Positions 1 to 7,536 are shown, numbered from the stretch's first letter. The stretch: 18,515 nucleotides of DNA from Desulfobacterales bacterium (GCA_030145015.1 JAQYWI010000107.1:1-18515), one strand, 5' to 3'. Translations and numbers: made by a program. The notes: generated by a model not told the origin, from the sequence alone.

Positions 1-53
1 GAGCTTTGGCCCAAATTACTGCATGATTAATTTTCAAAGAGCAAAAATTTTCA

Positions 54-118
54 GTCGGAAACCGTCACCGGTTCTCCGACAGACTCATAGTTCCGTAAAA
101 AAATGAATTTTTCACGGG
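54..118. repeat. Two adjacent hairpins near the left edge
   Basis: Bases 54-64 and 69-80 pair as an 11-bp stem (GTCGGA then AACCG) with one bulged base and a 4-nt loop. Read on the minus strand the hairpin is followed by an A/T-rich run (TGAAAATTTTT), so it could be an intrinsic terminator for minus-strand transcription. Bases 95-118 hold a second, A/T-rich hairpin (CCGT-A-run ... T-run-CACGG). No gene is seen on the minus strand here, so the role is unknown; both could equally be part of the repetitive DNA in 1-310. Confidence 0.35.
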
Positions 119-160
119 GTCTTTTGAAACATAGACGATGAAATTACCCTCGATTTGTTA

Positions 161-189
161 TTGACTCCTCGGCCCCATTTTATTTATCA
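161..189 (+). promoter_or_regulatory. Possible promoter for the ogt-like gene
   Basis: TTGACT at 161-166 and TATCAA at 184-189 are spaced by 17 bp and match a sigma-70 promoter in 5/6 and 4/6 positions. Transcription would begin near 196 and leave a leader of about 175 nt before the GTG at 371. The long leader contains the CTAAAGT repeats at 245-277, so a closer promoter cannot be excluded. Confidence 0.35.
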
Positions 190-244
190 ATTAATATCAT
201 ACGGATTTGGCCTGGCTTGGGAAATAGCTTTCTGAAGCAATTGT

Positions 245-304
245 CTAAAGTGAACTAAAGTTTGAAGCGACTAAAGTCAGCCCTCGACTCGGCTGAGCTC
301 GTCG
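245..304. repeat. CTAAAGT-type repeat remnant
   Basis: CTAAAGT occurs at 245-251, 255-261 and 271-277, followed by a GC-rich segment beginning GCCCTCGACTCGG. The same CTAAAGT words occur in the arms of the inverted-repeat element at 11896-12117, there also followed by a GCCCGTCGAG segment. It looks like a decayed or partial copy of the same repeat family. The rest of 1-310 shows no gene. Confidence 0.45.
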
Positions 305-370
305 CAGGCCGTGGCTGCCAGGGAAGTCGGCACAGAGGCCGACCCTGCTCGCTTTTCAAAGGAGGTTTTC

Positions 371-835
371 GTGCAAACACATAGAGCAATCTATAGGTCG
401 CAAATTGGACCGCTTGAGGTTGTTGGTAATTCAAAGGGCATTTTAACGATTACATTTGTTGAAGACGAATTTGAGGCCGACCGCAACCTGCCGGCCTGCA
501 TGACAGAATGCCTGCGACAGCTGGATGAATATTTCAAAGGCAAGCGCCAAAAATTCAGCGTTCCCCTGCTTCTGGATGGAACCGGGTTTCAAAAAACCGT
601 CTGGCGGCAGTTACAAAAAATTTCCTTTGGTGAGACCGCCTCATACGGAGACGTTGCCCGGGCCATCGGCAGCCCGCGGGCATTTCGCGCCGTGGGCAAC
701 GCCAACAACAAAAACAACATCCCGATTATCATCCCCTGTCATCGGGTCATCGGCAGCGACGGCAAACTGGTCGGCTTCGGTTCCGGAATCTGGCGCAAAG
801 AGTGGCTCCTGGACCATGAAAAAAGCTTTAGATAA
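371..835 (+). CDS. ogt: Methylated-DNA--protein-cysteine S-methyltransferase (Ogt/MGMT type)
   Basis: Suicide DNA-repair enzyme that moves the methyl group from O6-methylguanine (and O4-methylthymine) to its own cysteine. The 154-aa product has the family's active-site motif PCHRVIG, with the acceptor at Cys123, preceded by the DNA-binding segment RAFRAVGNAN and followed by the GFGSG and LLDHE signatures. The length fits a single-domain Ogt/MGMT protein without an AraC/Ada domain. I chose the GTG at 371 because a strong ribosome site (AAAGGAGG, 358-365) sits five bases upstream. A GTG at 311 would add 20 residues unlike the family and lacks such a site. The gene stands alone, with a repeat-bearing leader before it and a non-coding stretch after it. 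The enzyme class is certain from the motif; Ogt versus another MGMT name is a convention. Confidence 0.93.
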   Translation: MQTHRAIYRSQIGPLEVVGNSKGILTITFVEDEFEADRNLPACMTECLRQLDEYFKGKRQKFSVPLLLDGTGFQKTVWRQLQKISFGETASYGDVARAIGSPRAFRAVGNANNKNNIPIIIPCHRVIGSDGKLVGFGSGIWRKEWLLDHEKSFR

Positions 836-838
836 GGC

Positions 839-876
839 TAAATCTGAAACTTGCAGACAATGAAATTGCAGATTTA
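839..876 (+). terminator. Weak hairpin after ogt
   Basis: TAAATCTG (839-846) pairs perfectly with CAGATTTA (869-876) around a 22-nt loop, starting four bases after the ogt stop codon. There is no T-run, so this is at best a weak terminator or an mRNA-end structure. From 877 to 1147 the DNA is AT-rich with no convincing gene. Confidence 0.25.
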
Positions 877-1147
877 AAGTTTGCGACCGTCTCGTGGCAT
901 ATCACGGCCTGAAAGCTTGTTGGAAGCAGAGATGCCTCCAATCGGCTGCATATCAGCTTACGATTTCTTCTTTTGGCTGCCATTTATTGTTCCTGCCGCT
1001 GACAATATTTGTAACTTTCCATCAGATCGAAATTCCAATTTCAATATAACTATCTGTAAATATATATAAAATAAATTCTCCATTCCGAATGGTATAGATT
1101 TTGCTCCGTATCATGACAAGAATTTTATGCTATTCAGGGGGGGTACC

Positions 1148-1360
1148 GTGAATCAAAAAAGATTACTGGGAATGTGTTTAATCTTTCTCATTATCATTTT
1201 CATCTTTATTCAGCCGGCTTATATCGGTCCTGGCGGAATCGTTACCAAGGCGCTGTTAAAAAGCTTATGGTGTAAAGCGGCCCTGGCTTTGATGGCAATC
1301 ACCTGCCTGCCGCTGGCCATCTATGTTTATATTCGTGAAGAAATCATTGCGCCATCATAA
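1148..1360 (+). CDS. Small two-helix membrane protein, function unknown
   Basis: A 70-aa product with two hydrophobic segments, about residues 6-26 (LGMCLIFLIIIFIFIQ...) and 44-62, separated by a short glycine-containing loop and a KALLKSLW stretch. I do not recognise the family. The GTG at 1148 is preferred because a G-rich ribosome site (AGGGGGG, about 1136-1142) lies just upstream; an in-frame ATG at 1127 would add seven residues but places the G-run inside the gene. The gene lies alone between ogt and the TetR gene, with no obvious promoter or terminator. That it is real rests on the ribosome site and the coherent membrane topology, not on recognised homology. Confidence 0.5.
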   Translation: MNQKRLLGMCLIFLIIIFIFIQPAYIGPGGIVTKALLKSLWCKAALALMAITCLPLAIYVYIREEIIAPS

Positions 1361-1530
1361 TGCGCAATTTGGCATTTTGATAATTTTATTTTTCACCTGG
1401 GATACCTGCATATTTGGCCTGTTCAAGGTGATTTCCATTCTGAGTATATTCTTTGTCTGTGCCACACCTTACCTTAAATAAATCTTAAGAAATTCTAAAA
1501 TTCAATTATTTCAATTTTCGAAAAGAATAC

Positions 1531-1559
1531 TTGACAGTTAAGTTGAAATTTATTAACTA
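1531..1559 (+). promoter_or_regulatory. Promoter of the TetR/RND operon
   Basis: A perfect -35 hexamer TTGACA lies at 1531-1536. The -10 is poorly defined: 17 bp downstream is TAACTA (1554-1559), with the A/T-rich alternative TATTAA at 1551. Whichever is used, it abuts or overlaps the left arm of the palindrome at 1555-1596, so a repressor bound there would block RNA polymerase. Confidence 0.55.
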
Positions 1560-1596
1560 AATAGTTAAACTAAACGGTTAGTTTAACTATTTAGTT
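1555..1596. promoter_or_regulatory. Perfect 42-bp palindrome, probable TetR operator
   Basis: AACTAAATAGTTAAACTAA (1555-1573) is followed by ACGG and then by its exact reverse complement (1578-1596): 19-bp arms without a mismatch. The arms also contain shorter symmetric words (AACTA..TAGTT), as if two dimer sites were placed side by side. It overlaps the promoter and lies 25 bp before the TetR start codon, the usual arrangement for an autoregulating TetR repressor. Binding by this particular TetR protein is inference. Confidence 0.8.
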
Positions 1597-1621
1597 GGAT
1601 TCATGACATAAGGAGCTTTTT

Positions 1622-2263
1622 ATGCAGACCTTGACAGTCAAAGACCGGCGCAGCCAGACCACTGACCGGATTTTACAAGCCGCGACAAAAGAATTTGCCG
1701 AGGCCGGCTTTGCCGGTGCCCGGGTCGACGAAATCGCGAAAAGCGCCGGCGTAAACAAGGCCACTCTCTACTACCATATCGGTGATAAACGGGCCCTCTA
1801 TGCCCAGGTTGTCCATCATCTGTTTGGCAATGCCGTCGTGCAATTCAATCGCAATATAACCGCAGCCCAATCACCGGAAGACAATTTGAAGGCATTTATT
1901 CAAACGATTGCCGGCATGGTCGATCTGCATCCGGAGCTGGCCGCTATCATGCTGCGGGAGCAAGCATCGGGGGGCAAGCACTTTCCCGAAATGGTGGCAC
2001 AAGACCTGGCACAAGTCCTTGGTATTCTAACAAAAATTCTTGATGATGGCGTCCGGTCGGGCACCTTTAGAAGAACCGTACCGTTTATTGTGCACATGAT
2101 GATCATCGGTGCGATTGTATTATTTAAAATGACCTCTCCCATCAGAGCCAAGCTTGCTCCCCTGGTGGCCACCCTTGATGAAATGGACACGAACGTCAGC
2201 GGCCAGGTGGCTGCCGAAATCGAAATGCTCATATTAAATGCCGTTAAGAAGCAGCTTGTCTGA
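1622..2263 (+). CDS. TetR/AcrR family transcriptional regulator
   Basis: A 213-aa regulator with an N-terminal TetR DNA-binding domain at about residues 10-60: ILQAATKEFAEAGFAGARVDEIAKSAG followed by the family hallmark VNKATLYYHIGDKRALY. The C-terminal helical half (about 75-213) would bind ligand and form the dimer, and gives no hint of the ligand. The ribosome site AGGAG (1611-1615) sets the ATG at 1622. The gene is first in a four-gene operon, 41 bp ahead of the exporter gene, behind a promoter overlapped by a perfect palindrome. It most likely represses its own operon and is released by a substrate of the pump. Confidence 0.92.
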   Translation: MQTLTVKDRRSQTTDRILQAATKEFAEAGFAGARVDEIAKSAGVNKATLYYHIGDKRALYAQVVHHLFGNAVVQFNRNITAAQSPEDNLKAFIQTIAGMVDLHPELAAIMLREQASGGKHFPEMVAQDLAQVLGILTKILDDGVRSGTFRRTVPFIVHMMIIGAIVLFKMTSPIRAKLAPLVATLDEMDTNVSGQVAAEIEMLILNAVKKQLV

Positions 2264-2304
2264 AACGCTCAATTTAGGTGAAACCTGACCACCGGAGACT
2301 CTCG

Positions 2305-4722
2305 ATGAAAAATTTTAGAAATCGAATCGAAGCATGGTTCGAAACCTATGCGCATGTTATTTACCGCAACCGGATCAAAACCATCGTCATCATGCTTGTG
2401 CTGACGGCGGCCATGGTCTCCCAGATTCCTAAGATCACCATCGACACCTCCACAGAAGGATTTTTACATACCGATGATCCTGCGCTGGTGGCCTATAATA
2501 ATTTCCGTGATCAGTTCGGCCGGGATGAAGTCATCATTATAGCGATTAAATCGGCGGACATCTTTAGCCCAAAATTTTTAGAAACGATCCAAAAACTTCA
2601 TGAGGAACTCGAAGAAAATGTTCCCTACATCGATGATATTACCAGCCTGGTTAACGCGCGCAATACCCGCGGCGAAGCCGATGAACTGATCGTTGAAGAT
2701 TTACTGGAGCATTGGCCTCAAAACCAAGGCGAAATGACGGCCTTGAAAAAGCGGGTGCTGACAAACCCGCTGTATAAAAATCTGCTCATCTCCGAAGACG
2801 CCACCTTTACCACGATCATTATCAAAACCCAAAGCCACTCCAGCCTCGGACAGGATGTCGATGTTCTGGAAGGCTTTGAAGAGGAAGCTGCGCAGGATCG
2901 CAATGTAAAATCAAAAGCCGCGGACCAGGGAGCCTATCTCACCGATGAAGAAAACAGCCGGGCTGTAAATGCGGCCCGTGGGGTGATCGAAAAATACCGG
3001 GCGCCTGATTTCGACATTTTTTTAACCGGCTCCCCGGTGGTCACCCACTTCCTTAAGCGCAGCATGATTAACGATATGCGCAAGTTCGTGGCATTGGCTG
3101 TGGCCACCGTGGCCATCTTGCTGTTTGTCATGTTCCGCCGGGTTTCCGGAGTGCTCCTGCCGCTGGTGATCGTTATCCTGTCGCTGCTTGCCACCATCGG
3201 CATCATGGCACTGGCCGGTGTTGCCGTCAAGGTCCCCACCCAAATTCTGCCCTCTTTTCTTCTGGCCGTCGGGGTTGGGACCTCGGTTCATATCCTGGCG
3301 ATATTTTTTCAACGCCTCCAGAAAACCAACGATAAGGAAGAGGCCATTGCCTATGCCCTGGGCCACTCCGGCCTTGCAGTGGTGATGACCAATGTGACCA
3401 CGGCCTGCGGCCTGATGTCATTCGCAACCGCCGAGGTTGCACCGGTGGCCGATCTGGGTTTGTTTGCCGGAATCGGCGTTTTGCTGACCTTTATCAATAC
3501 GCTTGTATTGCTGCCTGCTGTTTTAGCGCTGGTGCCCGTTAGCGCTAAAAGATTAAACGGCAGGCCATCCAAAAGTTCGCTAATGGACCGTTTCCTTAGC
3601 GGGATCAGCCATTTTTCAACCACCCATCCGGTTCCAATTCTGATCGTCAGTTCTCTGATCGTGGGTCTGTCAATTTTCGCTGCTTTGCAAATCCGCTTTT
3701 CCCACGACGTGCTGAAGTGGTTTCCCGAAAAAAACGAAATCCGCCGGGCAACCGAAAAAATCGATCACGAGCTGCGCGGCACCCTCAATCTTGAAGTCAT
3801 TATCGATGCCGGCAATGAAAACGAGCTATACAACCCCGCTCTTTTGAAGCGCATTGATAAGGCGGCTGCCGATACCGAATCGCTGGAATTTGAGGAGGTG
3901 TTCGTTGGCAAAGCCTGGTCGCTGGCGACGATTCTGAAAGAAATCAATCAGGCCCTCAACGAAAACCGCAGCGACTACTATAGGATTCCATCAAACCGGG
4001 ATCTGATCGCCCAGGAGTTTCTGCTCTTTGAAAACAGCGGTTCCGACGATCTTGAAGATGTGGTCGACAGTCAATTTTCAAAGGCACGCTTTACGATCAA
4101 AGGCCCCTTCAAGGACGCGGTGAAATACAACCGCCTCATTGACACCGTCAATCGCTATTTTGATGAGAATTTTCCCGGGGAAACCATCACCCTTACCGGT
4201 CTGATGGTCCTGATGTCACGCACCGTAAAAAATGCCATCATCAGTATGGCCCGGAGCTATGTTATCGCCCTGGTTGTGATCACGGTGCTCATGATCATCC
4301 TGATCGGGCGCTTCCGGATCGGCTTGCTTAGCATGATTCCCAATCTGGCTCCCATCCTGATCATGCTCGGGATCATCGGCGCGACTCCCTTTAAGATGGA
4401 TCTTTTCACCATGATGGTCGCCAGTATTGCCATCGGACTTGCCGTGGACGATACCATCCATTTTATGCACAATTTCCGGCGCTATTACGAGCAGAGCGGC
4501 GACCCCAAACAGGCCGTTTATGAAACCCTGCACACCACCGGTCGGGCGATGCTGGTCACCAGCATCGTTCTTTCCATCGGGTTTTTTATATTTGTGTTCG
4601 CAAGCATGAATAATCTATTTGCTTTTGGTTTGTTGACGGCTATTACGATCCTTATGGCGCTGGCAGCCGACTATCTGGTAGCACCGGCGCTGATGGTACT
4701 AGTTAATCGACCCCATACTTGA
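2305..4722 (+). CDS. RND/MMPL-family inner-membrane exporter
   Basis: An 805-aa transporter with the two-fold RND layout. One helix (about 24-41) and a periplasmic loop (about 42-255) are followed by a cluster of five helices with LPSFLLAVGVGTSVHILA and GLAVVMTNVTTACGLMSF. The second half repeats this with a helix near 441-463, a loop to about 640 and five more helices, including IAIGLAVDDTIHFMHNF, the conserved GxxxDD proton-relay motif of MMPL/HpnN-like pumps. The length fits this single-chain subfamily rather than AcrB (about 1,050 aa). ATG 2305 follows a GGAGA ribosome site; a GTG at 2278 in frame is less likely. The neighbouring LolA-like and DUF1302-like genes suggest a lipid-like or other hydrophobic substrate. 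The stop codon lies inside a long inverted repeat. Confidence 0.9.
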   Translation: MKNFRNRIEAWFETYAHVIYRNRIKTIVIMLVLTAAMVSQIPKITIDTSTEGFLHTDDPALVAYNNFRDQFGRDEVIIIAIKSADIFSPKFLETIQKLHEELEENVPYIDDITSLVNARNTRGEADELIVEDLLEHWPQNQGEMTALKKRVLTNPLYKNLLISEDATFTTIIIKTQSHSSLGQDVDVLEGFEEEAAQDRNVKSKAADQGAYLTDEENSRAVNAARGVIEKYRAPDFDIFLTGSPVVTHFLKRSMINDMRKFVALAVATVAILLFVMFRRVSGVLLPLVIVILSLLATIGIMALAGVAVKVPTQILPSFLLAVGVGTSVHILAIFFQRLQKTNDKEEAIAYALGHSGLAVVMTNVTTACGLMSFATAEVAPVADLGLFAGIGVLLTFINTLVLLPAVLALVPVSAKRLNGRPSKSSLMDRFLSGISHFSTTHPVPILIVSSLIVGLSIFAALQIRFSHDVLKWFPEKNEIRRATEKIDHELRGTLNLEVIIDAGNENELYNPALLKRIDKAAADTESLEFEEVFVGKAWSLATILKEINQALNENRSDYYRIPSNRDLIAQEFLLFENSGSDDLEDVVDSQFSKARFTIKGPFKDAVKYNRLIDTVNRYFDENFPGETITLTGLMVLMSRTVKNAIISMARSYVIALVVITVLMIILIGRFRIGLLSMIPNLAPILIMLGIIGATPFKMDLFTMMVASIAIGLAVDDTIHFMHNFRRYYEQSGDPKQAVYETLHTTGRAMLVTSIVLSIGFFIFVFASMNNLFAFGLLTAITILMALAADYLVAPALMVLVNRPHT

Positions 4723-4840
4723 ATATTGCATGAGCCGGACGCTTCCATCTGCTGGGTTATTAAGGCCGAGGCATAGTTCACTATAGCCTCTGCCTTAAAT
4801 GCCTTGCATATGAAAGCCTCCGACTCATGCAATACTCAAG
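4718..4840. repeat. 123-bp imperfect palindrome between exporter and LolA-like gene
   Basis: The whole stretch folds on itself around a TTCA loop at 4777-4780. The outer arms 4718-4739 and 4819-4840 match at 20 of 22 positions, the inner arms 4760-4776 and 4781-4798 match except for one base and one bulge, and the DNA between them pairs partly. The exporter stop codon (4720-4722) is inside the left arm, and the right end stops 13 bp before the ribosome site of the next gene. It is either a small mobile or REP-like palindromic element that landed at the gene end, or an mRNA hairpin separating the expression of the two genes. Confidence 0.75.
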
Positions 4841-4866
4841 TAACAACATAAAAGCGGAGGAATAAA

Positions 4867-5685
4867 ATGATACCCCATAAAATCGCAACTATCTTCGTCA
4901 CCGTTTTACTGGTTTTTGCAGGGATAGGGCCGCTGCCGGGCGCATTTACCGATGATCCCCGGGCGCGGGAGATCATGGAAAAGGTCGAGGCCCGGGATGA
5001 CGGCGACAACCAGACCGCCGACATGGAAATGATCCTCATCGATAAACGCGGCAACCAGCGCGTCCGCAAGATTGCGACATTCAGCAAGGACCAAGGCGCC
5101 GATGAGCTGAGGCTGATGTTTTTTGAGCATCCGGCGGATGTCAAAGACACCTCTTTTCTTACTTATGATTATGACGAACCCGATAAAGACGATGATCAAT
5201 GGTTATATTTGCCGGCTTTACGTAAAACCAAACGCATTGCCAGCAGTGACAAAAGCGGCAGCTTTATGGGTTCGGATCTGAACTACTCGGATATGACCGA
5301 TCGCAATCTGGACGATTACGATTTTACGCTTAAAAAAGAAATGGATGTCAAAGGCGTTAAGACCTGGATGATCGAATCCATTCCCCGCAGCAAAAAAGTG
5401 ATCAAGGAAACCGGTTACAAAAAATCCTTTATCTTCGTGCGCCAGGACAACTACGTTGTCATCCGTGCCGTCAACTGGGTAAAGGACGGCGGATATTTGA
5501 AATACGTCGATGTTCGGCGCCTGGAGCTGATCGACGGAATCTGGGTGGCAACCGAGACCCATATAACCCAGAAAAAAGACAAAAAGACGGTCCATAAAAC
5601 CATTTTGAAGTTCAACAATGTCAAGTTCAACCAGAAGCTTGATTATGAGATGTTTAGTATACGCAGAATGGAAAAAGGACTTTAG
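4867..5685 (+). CDS. LolA-like outer-membrane lipoprotein-sorting protein
   Basis: A 272-aa exported protein of the LolA-like type (the family annotated 'outer membrane lipoprotein-sorting protein'). Residues 1-26 form a signal peptide ending near PLPGAFT. The mature part starts with REIMEKVEARDDGDNQTADMEM, continues with the family motif SSDKSGSFMGSDLNYSDM (about residues 120-137), and ends with YEMFSIRRMEKGL. The fold is expected to be a half-barrel that shields an acyl chain, but the native cargo is not known. The ATG has a strong ribosome site (GCGGAGG) just upstream. In this position it would act as the periplasmic partner of the RND pump. Its TAG stop lies inside the left arm of a second long inverted repeat. 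The family call is firm; the role in lipid traffic is inferred. Confidence 0.88.
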   Translation: MIPHKIATIFVTVLLVFAGIGPLPGAFTDDPRAREIMEKVEARDDGDNQTADMEMILIDKRGNQRVRKIATFSKDQGADELRLMFFEHPADVKDTSFLTYDYDEPDKDDDQWLYLPALRKTKRIASSDKSGSFMGSDLNYSDMTDRNLDDYDFTLKKEMDVKGVKTWMIESIPRSKKVIKETGYKKSFIFVRQDNYVVIRAVNWVKDGGYLKYVDVRRLELIDGIWVATETHITQKKDKKTVHKTILKFNNVKFNQKLDYEMFSIRRMEKGL

Positions 5686-5918
5686 AACTGGTTTAGAAAC
5701 CCCTCTTTTACTCGAGGGCTGTGTTGGGGGGCGCTTCAAAATGCCTGAATATCGCGGCAAGATGCCGCTCCCCCTAATTATTAAGAGGATAGAACAAAAA
5801 TGAAATGTGGTGCTTAAAAAAAGTGGGAGTGGCTTCCAGCCACGATACATAAGCTCCGCTTTTAAAACGGCTCGCGCCTAACCCTCAAACAAAACCTGGG
5901 CTTCTAAACCAGTTCTAA
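5682..5918. repeat. 237-bp inverted-repeat element with two REP-like hairpins
   Basis: End arms 5682-5702 and 5898-5918 match at 20 of 21 positions. Inside each half is a short REP-like hairpin: GCGGCA-AGA-TGCCGC (5754-5768) on the left and GTGGCT-TCC-AGCCAC (5829-5843) on the right. The two hairpins are roughly reverse-complementary with their flanks (CCGCTCCC versus GGGAGTGG). The left arm contains the TAG stop codon (5683-5685) of the LolA-like gene. Together with the rest of 5686-5986 this 301-bp gap holds no convincing gene. It is probably a REP-derived (BIME-like) insertion, or a transcript-stabilising structure in the operon. Confidence 0.75.
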
Positions 5919-5986
5919 CCTAAAATTATTTATGAATGGATATTAAACGAAGATTATAATTGCCGTCTTCTGACACCTTGTATTAA

Positions 5987-7501
5987 ATGATGGGCCAATA
6001 TAGCAAACATACGACCATTCTAATTTCGTTTTTTTTTGTTTTCTTCTGGTTATCAATATCAGGGAGGGTGTATGCGCAAGATGAGGCGGGGCTGGAAGAA
6101 ATTTTAAGCGGGTTTGAAAATAATGAAAAATCCGATGAAGATCTTCAGGAGGTCATCGAAGGTTTTGACGATGAAGCCCAAGGCGAGAAAAAGAAAGAAG
6201 AAAAAGAAGAAGAAATTTTAGAAGGATTCGATGAAGATACTGCCGCGGCCGAGGGTTTGGTTTCCGAACAACAATACCTGCCGGACTATCTGAGCCTTGA
6301 CGGATACTTCAAGCTGGGCTCAACCTACAATATGTATCACCACCAGGCTGAAGGTACGGATACCGATTGGCATGGATTATCGCGCTTGCGGGCCAAAATG
6401 GTGCTCGAGCTGGATGCCAAATTTTCCGAATCCTGGCAGGCGCGGGTAGCCGGTCACGGGTTTTATGATTTTGCATACGAGATCCAGGGCCGCGATAAAT
6501 TCACCCAGGAAGTACTGGATGAAAATGAGAGCGAATTAGAACTTGGCGAAGTATGGCTCCTGGGCCGTATCACAGATCAGCTGGATCTAAAGGCCGGAAG
6601 GCAAATTGTTGTTTGGGGCAAATCGGATAACATCCGCGTAACCGATGTGCTCAATCCCCTGGATCTGCGCGAGCCGGGCTTAACTGACCTTGAGAATCTG
6701 CGGCTGCCCGTGACCATGACGAAACTGGATTACTTTATCTGGGGATTAAACCTTTCGGGTATGGTCATTCATGAAGTCCGTTACAACAAAGACCCGGCCT
6801 TCGGCAGCGACTTTTTCCCGGCCGCCCAACCGCTGCCGACAAATGAAACACCCGATACAGGATTTGATACCGATAATACCCAATTTGCCCTGGCGCTTCA
6901 TGGAATCTTTCACGGCTGGGATGCTTCCCTTTACGGGGCCTATTTTTATGACGATACGCCCCACTTTGATGTCGATTCAAGCGGACATCAAAAATTGAAG
7001 CATGCCCGGCTTAAAATGGTTGGCGGGGCTTTCAACATCGCCACGGGCAACTGGCTTTTTAAGACAGAGGCGGCTTATTTTGATGGAATTCGGTTTTTCA
7101 ACAGCGGCAAAGACTTTAACCGCATTGATGCATTGGTCGGGGTGGAATATTCCGGATTTACGGATACGACCCTGTCCCTTGAGATTGCCGACCGACATAT
7201 TCTCAACTTTGAACGCCAAATCGAAGAAGCACCGGATTTTACCGAAGAAGATCGCTGGGTATCCGCCCTGAGGCTGACAAGGACTTATCTGAATGAAACC
7301 CTGGCCCTAACCATTCTGGCGCAAACATGGGGTCTCAGCGGGGACGACGGCGCCCTTCAAAGATTTACGGCCGAATATGATCTAACCGATGCGATCGAAC
7401 TCACCGGCGGGGTCGTTTTCTATAAATCCGGCGATCTGCCCAGATTCCGCGATGTCGGGGAAAACGATAGGCTATACTTGGAGATCAAATACAATTTTTG
7501 A
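5987..7501 (+). CDS. DUF1302-like outer-membrane beta-barrel protein with acidic N-terminal repeats
   Basis: A 504-aa exported protein. Residues 1-30 are a signal peptide cleaved near VYA/QDE. Residues 31-90 form an acidic, lysine-containing linker holding three copies of an I-(L/I)-x-G-F-(E/D) motif at 39-44, 56-61 (as VIEGFD) and 77-82. From about 95 to the end come alternating amphipathic strands (LSLDGYFKLGSTYNMYHH, QARVAGHGFYDFAYEI, LDLKAGRQIVVWGKSDNIRVTDVLNP) and a C-terminal YLEIKYNF, as in outer-membrane barrels ending in Phe. The segment around GRQIVVWGKSDNIRVTDVLNP is typical of DUF1302 proteins seen beside RND pumps. A stop codon directly upstream fixes the start at 5987 or 5990 (ATGATG); no clear ribosome site is visible, suggesting weak or coupled translation. 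It is last in the operon and probably its outer-membrane channel or sink. Confidence 0.8.
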   Translation: MMGQYSKHTTILISFFFVFFWLSISGRVYAQDEAGLEEILSGFENNEKSDEDLQEVIEGFDDEAQGEKKKEEKEEEILEGFDEDTAAAEGLVSEQQYLPDYLSLDGYFKLGSTYNMYHHQAEGTDTDWHGLSRLRAKMVLELDAKFSESWQARVAGHGFYDFAYEIQGRDKFTQEVLDENESELELGEVWLLGRITDQLDLKAGRQIVVWGKSDNIRVTDVLNPLDLREPGLTDLENLRLPVTMTKLDYFIWGLNLSGMVIHEVRYNKDPAFGSDFFPAAQPLPTNETPDTGFDTDNTQFALALHGIFHGWDASLYGAYFYDDTPHFDVDSSGHQKLKHARLKMVGGAFNIATGNWLFKTEAAYFDGIRFFNSGKDFNRIDALVGVEYSGFTDTTLSLEIADRHILNFERQIEEAPDFTEEDRWVSALRLTRTYLNETLALTILAQTWGLSGDDGALQRFTAEYDLTDAIELTGGVVFYKSGDLPRFRDVGENDRLYLEIKYNF

Positions 7502-7512
7502 TTTTAAATTAA

Positions 7513-7536
7513 CCCCCCCGCCGCATGCGGATGGGG
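7513..7536. terminator. GC-rich hairpin between convergent genes
   Basis: A C-run, the 10-bp palindrome CCGCATGCGG (7521-7530) and a G-run form a GC-rich hairpin 12 bp after the barrel gene's stop codon. The minus strand reads into TTAATTTAAAA and the plus strand into TATTGAAAAG, so it fits a weak bidirectional terminator for the two converging transcripts. No long T-run supports it. Confidence 0.4.

Noticed and set aside
881..1069. 62-codon plus-strand frame after ogt
   Set aside because: No ribosome site, composition unlike a protein, and it reads through AT-rich intergenic DNA.
2278..2304. Upstream GTG start for the exporter
   Set aside because: It would lie only 14 bp after the TetR stop codon without a better ribosome site; ATG 2305 has GGAGA upstream and gives the usual short N-terminal tail before helix 1.
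5218..5850. 210-codon minus-strand frame over the LolA-like gene and the repeat after it
   Set aside because: Antisense shadow of the LolA-like gene; its start lies in REP-like DNA with no ribosome site.
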